Positions 35,965 through 45,059 of a DNA stretch of 64,000 bases are shown piece after piece. Both the position numbers and the translations under genes were made by a program. Every line of letters starts with the position of its first letter. The first letter of the stretch is position 1. The stretch covers positions 744,001 to 808,000 of the forward strand of contig NZ_CP136624.1 of the NCBI RefSeq assembly GCF_032917945.1. The letters are read 5' to 3'. This DNA is from Bradyrhizobium sp. sBnM-33 (GTDB taxonomy: Bacteria; Pseudomonadota; Alphaproteobacteria; Rhizobiales; Xanthobacteraceae). Below the pieces are notes generated by a model. The model ran no database searches. It had not been told where the DNA came from and saw only the letters and a list, made by a program, of their open reading frames with translations.

Positions 35965-36252
35965 CTGGCTAATTTGAAAACCACGGCTGAATACCCGGAA
36001 AGCCCCAGTGTAGCGGATCGTCCCGGAATTCCCAGCCGGCAGCCTGGAAGGTTAACCGTCGCAGAAGTGATCGGCTGATCTACAAAGAATGGATGGCGTC
36101 CTGGCTGGATTTCGCCTAAAGCATCCCCACCTCATTTAAATCCGTCAGGCCGTGCGGCTGCGCGTCGTCAATGCGCAGCTTTTGAGTCATTTCGGTTCGA
36201 GGCGCCGTTTCATATTTCCTGGCCGACAACGCCAACCAAGGTCTGACATCTC

Positions 36253-38124
36253 GTGACATTACTGCCCGCAAATGCGCCGCTCGCCCGAGCTTTGGCGGAA
36301 CGCAACTACGATCGGCTAACGCCGGTGCAGACGGCGGTGCTGGCCGACGACGCTGACGGCCGTGACCTGCTCGTTTCTGCGCAAACGGGCTCCGGCAAAA
36401 CCGTCGCCTATGGTCTGGCGATTGGAACGAACCTGCTGGATGGCGCCGAACGATTCGAGCGGGCTGCCGCACCCCTTGCATTGATTGTCGCGCCGACGCG
36501 TGAGCTCGCGCTTCAGGTACACCGGGAACTGGGCTGGCTATATCAGCACGCGGACGCGCGCGTGGTTTCCTGCGTCGGCGGCATGGATCCGCGCCGCGAA
36601 CAGCGCGAGCTGGCCGCCGGCGCTCATATCGTGGTCGGCACGCCGGGGCGGCTTTGCGACCATCTGCGGCGCGGCCGGCTCGACGTCTCGGAATTGAAGG
36701 CGATCGTGCTCGACGAGGCCGACGAGATGCTCGATCTCGGCTTCCGCGAGGACATGGAGTTCATCCTGCAGGCGACGCCGGACGACCGCCGCACGCTATT
36801 GTTCTCGGCCACCCTTCCGCGCGGCATCATTGCGCTGGCGAAGCAATATCAGCAGGAGGCCTTCCGCGTCGAAGTCGCGGGCGACGAAGGCGGCCATGCC
36901 GACATCGAATATCGCGCGATCCGGATCGCCGCTGGTGATGTCGAACACGCCGTCGTTAATATCCTGCGCTACTTCGAATCGCCGGGCACGCTGGTGTTCT
37001 GCAACACGCGCGAGGCCGTGCGGCACCTGCAGGCAACGCTGCTGGAGCGCGGCTTTTCGGTGGTGGCGCTGTCGGGCGAGTTGACCCAGAACGAGCGAAC
37101 GCTGGCGCTGCAGGCGTTGCGCGACGGCCGCGCCCGCGTTTGCGTTGCGACCGACGTTGCCGCGCGCGGCATCGATTTGCCGAACCTCGACCTCGTCATC
37201 CATGCCGATCTGCCGAACGATCCGGAAGTCATGCAGCATCGCTCCGGCCGCACTGGGCGCGCCGGCCGCAAGGGCGTCAGTATATTGCTGGTGCCGCCGG
37301 CGCGGCGGCGGCGCGCGGACATGCTGCTTAAGCTCGCCGGCATCGACGCGGCCTGGGGCTTGGCGCCGCAGCCGGATGAAATACGCAAGCTCGATCAGGA
37401 GCGGCTGCTGAAGGACGATCTGCTCGCGGCTGAAACAACGCCCGAAGATCTGGCACTCGCGCAGGCGCTGCTTGCCGAACGGTCGGCGGAAGAAATTGCC
37501 GCCGCGCTGGCGCGGCTCTATCGCGCGCGGCTCCCGTCGCCCGAGGACATCGTCGATCCCGGTGAGGAGCGCATCAAATCTCGTGCCGAGCGTGCCCACG
37601 AGCGGGCCGATCGCGAGTCCGGACTCGGTTCGAAGCCGGCCAAATCTTCCGCACGCCACCGCATGACGGAGGACACCGTGTGGTTCAGCGCCGCTATCGG
37701 ACGCAAGAAGAATGCCGAAGCGCGCTGGCTGCTGCCGATGTTGTGCCGCCGCGGCAGCATCAAGAAGGAAGATATCGGCGCCATCCGGATTCTCGATACC
37801 GTCACCGAATTCGAGATTTCCGCGCGCGTCGCCGACCGCTTCGCCGCCAGGGTTCGCCGTCCCGATAAGGAAGACAGCATTCGCATCGAGCCGATGACGA
37901 ATTCTCCGCAGCGCGAGGAGGTTCGCGCAAAGGAATGGACACCGAAGCCGCACGGCAAAACCGCAAAGAGCTCCGACCGGGCGGGGTTTGACAAGGAAGT
38001 GCGTTACGATAGGAAGAAACCGCATCGGGACAAGCCGGCTCACGCCGGAAAACCGAGGCACGAGCGCGAGGCGCCCGCGGCGCCTGCATTCGGCAAGAAG
38101 AAAAAGAAGAAGTTTCGCGGCTGA
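36253..38124 (+). CDS. DEAD-box RNA helicase with DbpA-like RNA-binding domain
   Basis: All helicase motifs are in order: Q motif YDRLTPVQTAVL, motif I AQTGSGKT (43-50), Ia PTRELALQVH, DEAD (154-157), SAT in LFSATLPRG, and motif VI HRSGRTGRAGRKG. After a charged linker, a DbpA/CsdA RNA-binding fold reads WFSAAIGRKKNAEARWLLPM and GAIRILDTVTEFEISARVAD. A basic Lys/Arg tail ends in KKKKKKFRG. It would remodel structured RNA or ribosome precursors. The start is GTG at 36253; length 623 aa. Confidence 0.92.
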   Translation: MTLLPANAPLARALAERNYDRLTPVQTAVLADDADGRDLLVSAQTGSGKTVAYGLAIGTNLLDGAERFERAAAPLALIVAPTRELALQVHRELGWLYQHADARVVSCVGGMDPRREQRELAAGAHIVVGTPGRLCDHLRRGRLDVSELKAIVLDEADEMLDLGFREDMEFILQATPDDRRTLLFSATLPRGIIALAKQYQQEAFRVEVAGDEGGHADIEYRAIRIAAGDVEHAVVNILRYFESPGTLVFCNTREAVRHLQATLLERGFSVVALSGELTQNERTLALQALRDGRARVCVATDVAARGIDLPNLDLVIHADLPNDPEVMQHRSGRTGRAGRKGVSILLVPPARRRRADMLLKLAGIDAAWGLAPQPDEIRKLDQERLLKDDLLAAETTPEDLALAQALLAERSAEEIAAALARLYRARLPSPEDIVDPGEERIKSRAERAHERADRESGLGSKPAKSSARHRMTEDTVWFSAAIGRKKNAEARWLLPMLCRRGSIKKEDIGAIRILDTVTEFEISARVADRFAARVRRPDKEDSIRIEPMTNSPQREEVRAKEWTPKPHGKTAKSSDRAGFDKEVRYDRKKPHRDKPAHAGKPRHEREAPAAPAFGKKKKKKFRG

Positions 38125-38180
38125 CCGGCATGACCGAGACCTCAACGGCCCGTCGCGGAGCCCGCAAATGAGGAGCCGCC

Positions 38181-38468
38181 ATGAGCGTCTACATCGTCGC
38201 CCAATTGAAATTCACCCGCCGCGAACTCTACGACCGCTATCAATCGCGCTTCATGGGCGTGTTCAAGAAGTTCAAGGGCAAGCTGCTGGTGGCGGACGCA
38301 CATCCGGTCGTGCTGGAAGGCGAATGGCCGCGCGACAAGGTCGTGATCATGGAATTTCCTGACGACGCCTCGGCAAGGGAATTTCAGAATTCCCCGGAGT
38401 ATCAGGAGATCTCGGTCGATCGCAAAGCCGGCGCCGATGCCATCGTGCTGGCGGTAAGGGGTTTGTAG
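38181..38468 (+). CDS. DUF1330 protein (95 aa)
   Basis: A ferredoxin-like alpha/beta-barrel monomer: YIVAQLKFTRRELYDRYQSR, LLVADAHPVVLEGEWPRDKV and VIMEFPDDASAREFQNSPEY are the DUF1330 hallmarks. Members usually form dimers and have no firm biochemical role. GAGGAGCC lies before the ATG. It lies 56 bases behind the helicase gene. Confidence 0.88.
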   Translation: MSVYIVAQLKFTRRELYDRYQSRFMGVFKKFKGKLLVADAHPVVLEGEWPRDKVVIMEFPDDASAREFQNSPEYQEISVDRKAGADAIVLAVRGL

Positions 38469-38677
38469 GATGCCCGCCTTTGCCACGTTGACTTGATCTG
38501 CGCCGGGGGGTTCCCGCGAGGCATTATGGCATTCCGGAACATCAACGAGGCCGGCTTTCGCCGAACCATTCTTGTGCTATTGCTATTGTCAGACGCCTCG
38601 CTCGCTTGGACATGATTGCGTCATCATGCCGAAGCTTGCGAAGCCTTAAAAATCCTTCAGCATTGGCCGAAAGAATC

Positions 38678-39934
38678 ATGACCGCACTAGAGCGCAACGC
38701 CTCCGTCTCGATTGATCCCGTAAAGCTCGACCGCCTCGCCGAAGTGGCTGTCAAGGTCGGCTTGCGGCTGCAGCCGGGGCAGGACCTGCTGCTGACCGCG
38801 CCTTCGGTCGCGCTGCCGCTGGTGCGCCGGATTGCCGTACATGCCTACAAGGCCGGCGCGGGTCTGGTGACCCCACTCCTGTCGGACGAGGCGATCACGC
38901 TGGCGCGCTACCGCTACGGCCATAACGACGGATTCGATCGTGCCGCCGGCTGGCTCTATGAGGGCATGGCGAAGGCATTCGGCGCCAACACCGCGCGCCT
39001 GGCCATCGTCGGGGACAATCCGATGCTGCTGTCGGGCGAGGATCCGGTGAAAGTGGCGCGCGCCAGCAAGGCCAATTCGATCGCCTATCAGCCGGCGCTG
39101 GAGAAGATCGTCAATTTCGATACCAACTGGAACATCATCGCCTATCCGAGTCCGTCCTGGGCCAAACAGGTTTTTCCTGATGTCTCCGAGGACGTCGCGG
39201 TGGCAAAACTGGCGGATGCGATTTTTGCAGCGTCCCGCGTCGATCAGGATGGCGCCGTCGCCGCCTGGGAAAAACACAATGCCGTGCTGCGCGAGCGGAC
39301 CGAATGGCTGAACGGCCAGCGCTTCCATGCGCTGAAGTATTCCGGCCCGGGCACCGATCTGACGATCGGGCTCGCCGACGGCCACGAATGGGAGGGCGGT
39401 GCCTCGACCGCGAAGAACGGCATCGCCTGCAACGCCAATATCCCGACCGAGGAAGTCTTCACCACGCCGCATTGCCGGCGCGTCAGCGGCCATGTCGTCT
39501 CCTCCAAGCCGCTGTCCTATCAGGGCACGCTGATCGACAACATCGCGGTCAGGTTCGAGGAAGGCCGCATCGCCGAGGCAAGAGCCTCGCGCGGCGAAGA
39601 GGTGCTGAAGAAGGTGCTCGACACCGACGAGGGCGCGGCGCGTCTCGGTGAAGTGGCGCTGGTGCCGCATTCCTCGCCGATTTCCAAGAGCGGGCTGTTG
39701 TTCTTCAACACGCTGTTCGACGAGAACGCCGCCTCCCACATCGCGCTCGGCCAGTGCTACTCGAAGTGCTTCGTCGGCGGCGACAAGCTGACGCCAGAAC
39801 AGATTGCGGCCCAGGGCGGCAACAAGAGCCTCATTCACATCGACTGGATGATCGGATCGGCCGAAACCGACATCGACGGCATTCACGCCGACGGAAGCCG
39901 CGTGCCGGTATTCCGCAAAGGCGAGTGGGCGTAA
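38678..39934 (+). CDS. M29-family (thermophilic-type) aminopeptidase
   Basis: A two-metal aminopeptidase of 418 aa. The metal/active-site segments are NIPTEEVFTTPH (Glu and His), GEVALVPHSSPIS, FNTLFDENAASHIALG and SLIHIDWMIGS, as in AmpS/AmpT. The ATG at 38678 is used; the frame runs to 38606, but MTALERNASVSIDPVKLDRL matches the normal beginning. It acts in the cytoplasm on N-terminal residues of peptides. Its stop is directly next to the convergent amidohydrolase stop. Confidence 0.92.
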   Translation: MTALERNASVSIDPVKLDRLAEVAVKVGLRLQPGQDLLLTAPSVALPLVRRIAVHAYKAGAGLVTPLLSDEAITLARYRYGHNDGFDRAAGWLYEGMAKAFGANTARLAIVGDNPMLLSGEDPVKVARASKANSIAYQPALEKIVNFDTNWNIIAYPSPSWAKQVFPDVSEDVAVAKLADAIFAASRVDQDGAVAAWEKHNAVLRERTEWLNGQRFHALKYSGPGTDLTIGLADGHEWEGGASTAKNGIACNANIPTEEVFTTPHCRRVSGHVVSSKPLSYQGTLIDNIAVRFEEGRIAEARASRGEEVLKKVLDTDEGAARLGEVALVPHSSPISKSGLLFFNTLFDENAASHIALGQCYSKCFVGGDKLTPEQIAAQGGNKSLIHIDWMIGSAETDIDGIHADGSRVPVFRKGEWA

Positions 39935-40987
39935 TCAGCCCAGCTCGAGCTTGTAGAAGTTGGTCGCCGTCTTCGAAAACAGCGCGGTCTTCTCGGCTTC
40001 GCTGTACTGCGCGGCGAGCCGCTTGAAGGCGTTGAAGATCACCTGATAGCTGCACTGACCTTTATCAGGCGGAAAATTGCTTTCGAACATGCATCGATCG
40101 GGTCCAAAGGCCTCGATGCAGGTTTCGATATAGGGACGCCACGCGGTGGCGGCCTGTTCCGAAGACGGCGGCTTTGGGCGCAGGTGAAAGTCGTAGCCGA
40201 GCAGGCACATCGCGAGCCCGCCGAGCTTGACGACGACATTTTCGCATCGCGCGATTTCCTGGATCGAAGCCTTCCATTCCGGGAACACTTCCTCGCGCCG
40301 CCCGGCAAAGCGGCCGATGCCGACCGGGCCGCCGCAGTGATCGAGCACGATTTTGGTGTCGGGAAAGGCGCGGGCGAGATCGGTGAGTTCGCCGATCTGC
40401 GGATGAAACAGCCAGGCGTCGAAGCTCAGGCCCAATGGTGTGAGGCAGGCAAAGCCCCTGCGGAACGTGCTGTCGCGTAACAGCCCCGGCGGCCGCGTCG
40501 CATACATACCGGCGACGTTGGGATCGGCATCCCAGGCCGAGGAATGGCGGATGCCGCGGAAGCGGCCGTTGCCGGCAGCGATCTCCGCTTCCAGCACGCC
40601 CTTCGCGCCGTCGCCGAGCAGCAGGTTGACGTGGCTGACGATGCCGGCGCAGATCGCAGCCTTGCCATAGCCGCCGCTCGCCGCCATCGCCGCAACGCCA
40701 TTGGCGAACTCGACCTCGCCGACCGGGCGAAACGCTTCCGGCCCTTGCGCGCGGTACATCGAGCGGCAATCGACATAAACGGTCGCGATAATGTTATGAC
40801 CGGAGGCGATGTCTGTAGCCATCTCCTCGATCATGTAGCGCAGGCCGCCGCGGTCCCAGAGATGGTGATGCGGATCGACGATCGGGCGGGCGGGATCGAT
40901 GATCTCTTCGGTGTGCTGCGCCAGCCAGTCTTCGCGCGGATCGACGTAGAGCCCGCTTCTGGAGGCGGGTGCGGTGCTGGCGGCCAT
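39935..40987 (-). CDS. Amidohydrolase-2 family protein
   Basis: A metal-dependent TIM-barrel hydrolase/decarboxylase type of 350 aa. PIVDPHHHLWDRGG gives the first ligands (HHH), FRGIRHSSAWDADP the middle His, and KIVLDHCGGPVGIG the next His. MFESNFPPDKGQCSY has Glu/Ser where many members have the closing Asp. Relatives act on lactones and aromatic acids. It heads a run of minus-strand hydrolase genes. Confidence 0.88.
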   Translation of the reverse strand: MAASTAPASRSGLYVDPREDWLAQHTEEIIDPARPIVDPHHHLWDRGGLRYMIEEMATDIASGHNIIATVYVDCRSMYRAQGPEAFRPVGEVEFANGVAAMAASGGYGKAAICAGIVSHVNLLLGDGAKGVLEAEIAAGNGRFRGIRHSSAWDADPNVAGMYATRPPGLLRDSTFRRGFACLTPLGLSFDAWLFHPQIGELTDLARAFPDTKIVLDHCGGPVGIGRFAGRREEVFPEWKASIQEIARCENVVVKLGGLAMCLLGYDFHLRPKPPSSEQAATAWRPYIETCIEAFGPDRCMFESNFPPDKGQCSYQVIFNAFKRLAAQYSEAEKTALFSKTATNFYKLELG

Positions 40988-41041
40988 GAATTTTCGCTCC
41001 CTTCGATTTATTGTTGGCGTGACCTTCCGTTGGCCACACTG

Positions 41042-42043
41042 TCAGCCCGGCAGGCCGCGTATGAAATCGATGATCGCGGCATTGACCTCGCTTGGGCGCT
41101 CCTGCTGGGTCCAATGCCCACAGCCAGGAAGTATGCGCACGTCACGCAGCGTCGTGACGATTTGCCGGAGGTTGGCGATATGCTGGTCCATGCCAGGGGG
41201 AGCAGCCACCACCATGTCGTGGTCGCCAGCGATAAAGAGCGCGGGGACGTTTACCGTGACGCCTGCAAACGCCGCCATGAGTTCCCAATTGCGATCGATG
41301 TTGCGGTAATAGTTGAGCGGACCGCGGAAGCCAGTACGTTTGAATTCTTCGGCATAAAAATCAACGTCCGCGTCGCTGAGCCATGCAGGCAATTTCGGCG
41401 GGGGCGCAGCTTCGCGCAACCAACTGCCGTTGCGCGGCACCATGTCGGGGGTTCCTGTTTTCTCGCCGCGGGCTGCGGCCGCGCGAAATGCCGCGGCGCC
41501 TTCGCCCGACGCGCCATAAAGCGAGTTCAGCACCCAAGCCCGCGGATCCCGCTCCATCTCCGCCTCGGCCACGCCGGGCTGCTGGAAATACAGTTGGTAG
41601 AACTGCGCGTCCGCGGTCTGCGGCATCACGCTGGTCGGGCGCGTAGGGCCGCGCGGCCGAAGCGGTACGCTGAGGCTTGCAACGGCGCGGAAGCGGTCGG
41701 GGCGCAGGCGCGCCGCCTGCCAGGCAATGTGCGCTCCCCAGTCGTGGCCGACGACAACGGCGGTCGGCACTTCGAGGGCATCGAGCAACCCTATCAGGTC
41801 ACCGATCAGATGGAAGATCGTGTATTGATCGATTGCCTCCGGCCGATCGCTCTTGCCGTAGCCGCGCATGTCCGGCGCCACCGCGTGGAAACCCGCTGCG
41901 GCCAGCGCGGAGAGTTGATGGCGCCAGGAATACCAGGATTCCGGAAATCCGTGGCACAGGATCACCGGCGGCCCCTCGCCCTGCTCGGCGATGTTGAGGC
42001 GAATGCCGTTGCTCTCGATGATCCGCTGCGTCGGTCCGCTCAA
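41042..42043 (-). CDS. Epoxide hydrolase-like alpha/beta hydrolase, TTG start
   Basis: HGFPESWYSWRHQL (oxyanion hole at HGFP 31-34) and GHDWGAHIAW with nucleophile Asp101 define an epoxide hydrolase or dehalogenase-type enzyme of 333 aa. PDMRGYGKSDRPE is the standard cap-preceding loop, AGDHDMVV the acid region and GCGHWTQQERP the catalytic His. A perfect AGGAGG upstream of TTG at 42043 decides the start, since no ATG is available there. Open frame further upstream (to 42982) crosses the neighbouring gene and is not used. Confidence 0.9.
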   Translation of the reverse strand: MSGPTQRIIESNGIRLNIAEQGEGPPVILCHGFPESWYSWRHQLSALAAAGFHAVAPDMRGYGKSDRPEAIDQYTIFHLIGDLIGLLDALEVPTAVVVGHDWGAHIAWQAARLRPDRFRAVASLSVPLRPRGPTRPTSVMPQTADAQFYQLYFQQPGVAEAEMERDPRAWVLNSLYGASGEGAAAFRAAAARGEKTGTPDMVPRNGSWLREAAPPPKLPAWLSDADVDFYAEEFKRTGFRGPLNYYRNIDRNWELMAAFAGVTVNVPALFIAGDHDMVVAAPPGMDQHIANLRQIVTTLRDVRILPGCGHWTQQERPSEVNAAIIDFIRGLPG

Positions 42044-42087
42044 GTTTCTCCTCCTTGCTTCGATTCCGAAAGCACATTTGCGCCGCG

Positions 42088-42906
42088 TCACACCCCTTCC
42101 AGAATGATCACCGTCGGCGTGCCGGGCAGCGTGTCGCGCGAAATCTTCAGGGTCCGCTCGCTCCGCTGATCGATCTGGAACTGCTGCCCGATCAGGCGCA
42201 TGAATTCCTCGAGCGGTGTGGCGAAACGGTGCATCGGCAGCACGATGGAGGAACGCAGCCGCCGGGTGATGTCGGAAACGCCGTCGAGCGACATCGTATA
42301 GGTGCCGTCGATCGGTACCATCACGATGTCGAGCCGGCCGATCGCCGCAAAATGCGTCTCGTCGAGTTTGTGATGCAGATGTCCGAGATGGCCGATGCAG
42401 AGGCCGGCGACTTCGAAGATGAAGATCGAGTTGCCGTCCTTGATCATACCCCCGCTTGAGCCCTCGCCATAGTAGCGGCGGATGTCGGTCGGCACGTTGC
42501 GAATATAAACGTCGCGGACGCGTGTTGAGATATGCGCCGCCTGTCCGTTCTCGCCCCAGCCATGCAGGACGTGCGTAATTTTTGGATCTGGAAATAATGT
42601 GTAGTGGGTCGAGTGCGCGCGGTTCATGGTGACGACGTCGGGAAGCCGCCCCGTTCGGTAGGCACCGTTGAAATCGGTCCCGATCCGCACGCCACCGGGC
42701 GTGTCGATGTAATAGGTGGAGTGTCCGACATAGGTAATCGCGACCTCTTCCACTTTGGCGGCGGTACGGCGCAAGCCGACCGGAACGGCGCGTGGCGGCG
42801 CGTTCGCCATCGCGAGGCACTCGCTGCGTAAAGGCTGCTGCTGGGCGGCCGCCGGGACGATCAGCGAACCGAGGAAGGCGAGGGCTGTGGCAAGGGATCG
42901 CAACAT
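42088..42906 (-). CDS. Exported metallo-beta-lactamase-fold hydrolase
   Basis: The signal peptide (LATALAFLGSLIVPAAAQ) is followed by an UlaG-like MBL fold of 272 aa: EVAITYVGHSTYYIDTPGGV, DVVTMNRAHSTHY and ICHLGHL-type GLCIGHLGHLHHKLDE. VMVPIDGTYTMS and IVLPMHRFATP close the site. The usual HxHxDH is replaced by NRAHSTHY, so metal binding may differ from the family. It would act in the periplasm on an unknown ester or phosphate. Confidence 0.82.
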   Translation of the reverse strand: MLRSLATALAFLGSLIVPAAAQQQPLRSECLAMANAPPRAVPVGLRRTAAKVEEVAITYVGHSTYYIDTPGGVRIGTDFNGAYRTGRLPDVVTMNRAHSTHYTLFPDPKITHVLHGWGENGQAAHISTRVRDVYIRNVPTDIRRYYGEGSSGGMIKDGNSIFIFEVAGLCIGHLGHLHHKLDETHFAAIGRLDIVMVPIDGTYTMSLDGVSDITRRLRSSIVLPMHRFATPLEEFMRLIGQQFQIDQRSERTLKISRDTLPGTPTVIILEGV

Positions 42907-43057
42907 GGCATGACCCGTCAGCGGTGAAGACCGTGGGCGACACTGTATCGCCGAATTTTGCAGCCGTCATGATGACATTCACGCTCAGCCCTGCGCTGCA
43001 ATCACTTCATCGGCAGGCGGCCCTGTCATATGGTGAAAACCAACCAGGGAGTTCGTC

Positions 43058-43996
43058 TTGACCGAAAACGCCCCCGCTGCGCCTGCCCCATCATCGAAGC
43101 GGTTGGAGCCGCTGCGCCAGGTCAATGCCGGCCCGCTCAGCATCGCCTATTACGAGGCAGGCCCGGCAGATGGCCCCGCCGTGATGCTCATGCATGGCTT
43201 CCCTTATGACATTCACTCCTATGTCGACGTTGCGCCGCAATTGGCCGCGCAAGGCTGCCGTGTCATTGTTCCCTATCTGCGTGGCTATGGCCCGACCCGG
43301 TTTCGCGATGCCGCAACGCCGCGCTCGGGCGAGCAGGCGGCGGTCGGCGCCGACATGATGGCGCTGATGGATGCGCTCGACATAAGCCGCGCCGTGTTCG
43401 CCGGCTATGACTGGGGTGGACGGGCGGCCTGCGTCGGCGCCGCCTTATGGCCGGAGCGCTGCCTCGGGCTCGTCTGTGTCAATTCCTATCTGATCCAGGA
43501 TATTGCCAACGCGATGATGCCAATGCGCCCCGAACGCGAGGTGGCGCTGTGGTACCAGTACTACTTCCAGCTCGAGCGCGGCCGCGCCGGCCTTGCAGCC
43601 AACCGGCGCGAGATCGCCCGAATATTGTGGACGCAGTGGTCGCCGAACTGGTCGTTCGAGGAGGCCTGCTTCGAGCGGACCGCGAGCGCTCACGACAATC
43701 CCGATTACGTTGATGTGGTGATCCACAGTTATCGCCACCGCTTTGGTCTGGCTGAGGGCGATCCGCAATATGCCGACATCCAGCGCAGGCTGGCAACGCT
43801 GCCTCCGATCACCGTGCCGTCGATCACGCTGGACGGCGCCGACGATGGCGTGGCGCCCGCGAGCGATGGTGCTGCCAGCGCGTCGAAATTCACCGGCCGC
43901 CGCGTCCATCGCGTGGTGCCGCGCGTCGGGCACAATCTGCCGCAGGAAGCGCCGGAAGCTTTTGCTGCGGCTGTGATGGAGCTGGTTCGCGGATAA
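43058..43996 (+). CDS. Alpha/beta hydrolase with Asp nucleophile, TTG start
   Basis: MLMHGFPYDIHSYVDV (oxyanion HGFP), VPYLRGYGPTRF and AGYDWGGRAAC with nucleophile Asp118 place this 312-aa protein with epoxide hydrolases and haloalkane dehalogenases. The acid/His region is DGADDGVAP and RVGHNLPQEAP. CCAGGGA precedes TTG at 43058, and no in-frame ATG exists before the catalytic core. It is divergent from the MBL-fold gene. Confidence 0.87.
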   Translation: MTENAPAAPAPSSKRLEPLRQVNAGPLSIAYYEAGPADGPAVMLMHGFPYDIHSYVDVAPQLAAQGCRVIVPYLRGYGPTRFRDAATPRSGEQAAVGADMMALMDALDISRAVFAGYDWGGRAACVGAALWPERCLGLVCVNSYLIQDIANAMMPMRPEREVALWYQYYFQLERGRAGLAANRREIARILWTQWSPNWSFEEACFERTASAHDNPDYVDVVIHSYRHRFGLAEGDPQYADIQRRLATLPPITVPSITLDGADDGVAPASDGAASASKFTGRRVHRVVPRVGHNLPQEAPEAFAAAVMELVRG

Positions 43997-44090
43997 GTCG
44001 AACTTTGCCGCATGGCAAGCTGCTTCGAAAGCGGTCATCTTCCCTGCACAAGTCCTCCAAGAAGGACGAAATTTCGTGGGGCGGAACACC

Positions 44091-45056
44091 ATGGCAAAGC
44101 GTCACGTCGTTGCGATCTGGCTTGCATCTTTGGCACTCACACCGGCTTCAGCCGAGGAATTCCCCAACCGTCCGATCACCTGGGTCGTGCCGTTCGCACC
44201 GGGCGGCATCACCGACACGACGTCGCGCATCGTGGCCGAGGAAATGTCGAGGACGCTCGGCCAGTCCGTCGTGATCGATAACCGGGCCGGTGGTGGCGGC
44301 ACCGTCGGCACCGAGCAGGTGGCGCGCTCAAAACCCGATGGCTACACGATGATCTACGGCACGCAGGGCACCATGGCGGCCAATGTCACACTGCGCAAAA
44401 GCCTATCGTATGATCCGCTCACGAATTTCCTGCCGGTGCATCTGGTCGGAGAAAGCCCGAACCTGTTCGTGGCCTATCACGGTGCGCCATATAATTCGGT
44501 GCCGGAGTTCATCGCCTATGCCAAACAGAATCCGGGCAAGGTGACGTTCTCCTCTTCCGGCGTCGGCACCGCCACGCATTTGGTCGCCGAGTTGTTCAAG
44601 ACGGTTGCCGGCATCGAGATGCAGCATGTGCCCTACCGGGGCAGCGCGCCGGCATTGAACGACATGATCGCAGGGCGCGTCGACGTGATGTTCGATTATC
44701 CGGTTTCGGTCGGCCCCCATATCGAGGCCGGCAAGCTGAAGCTGCTGGCGACCACCGCGCCGGAACGCCTGCGTGCGTTTCCGAACGTGCCGACGATGGC
44801 CGAACTCGGCATGAAGGACATGACCACCCAGAGCTGGTCCTCGATCATGGTGCCCGCCGGCACGCCCGCGGCGGTGGTCGACAGACTGGCGGAAGCCGCG
44901 CACGCGGCGCTGACGTCGCAACGCGTGCGCACGCATTTCGAAAAGGTCGGCACCCGCCCGATGACGTTGCAGAAGGCCGAGATGATTCCCTTCATCGAGA
45001 AGGAGATCAAACGCTGGGGCGATGTGATCGAGCGGGCAGGGCTGGAGAAGCAGTAG
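44091..45056 (+). CDS. Bug/TctC-family solute-binding protein
   Basis: A periplasmic binding protein of 321 aa with the signal peptide ending near ASAEEFPNRPI. Family segments are WVVPFAPGGITDTTSRIVAE, VVIDNRAGGGGTVGTEQVAR, SKPDGYTMIYGTQGTMAANV and FSSSGVGTATHLVAELFKTV. These bind carboxylates for tripartite tricarboxylate transporters, but no TctA/TctB genes are nearby. ATG at 44091 fits the signal peptide better than 44076. Confidence 0.93.
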   Translation: MAKRHVVAIWLASLALTPASAEEFPNRPITWVVPFAPGGITDTTSRIVAEEMSRTLGQSVVIDNRAGGGGTVGTEQVARSKPDGYTMIYGTQGTMAANVTLRKSLSYDPLTNFLPVHLVGESPNLFVAYHGAPYNSVPEFIAYAKQNPGKVTFSSSGVGTATHLVAELFKTVAGIEMQHVPYRGSAPALNDMIAGRVDVMFDYPVSVGPHIEAGKLKLLATTAPERLRAFPNVPTMAELGMKDMTTQSWSSIMVPAGTPAAVVDRLAEAAHAALTSQRVRTHFEKVGTRPMTLQKAEMIPFIEKEIKRWGDVIERAGLEKQ

Positions 45057-45059
45057 GGC

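Noticed and set aside
36796..38145. 449-codon minus frame
   Set aside because: Antisense shadow of the DEAD-box helicase, His/Arg-rich translation typical of GC-rich opposite strands.
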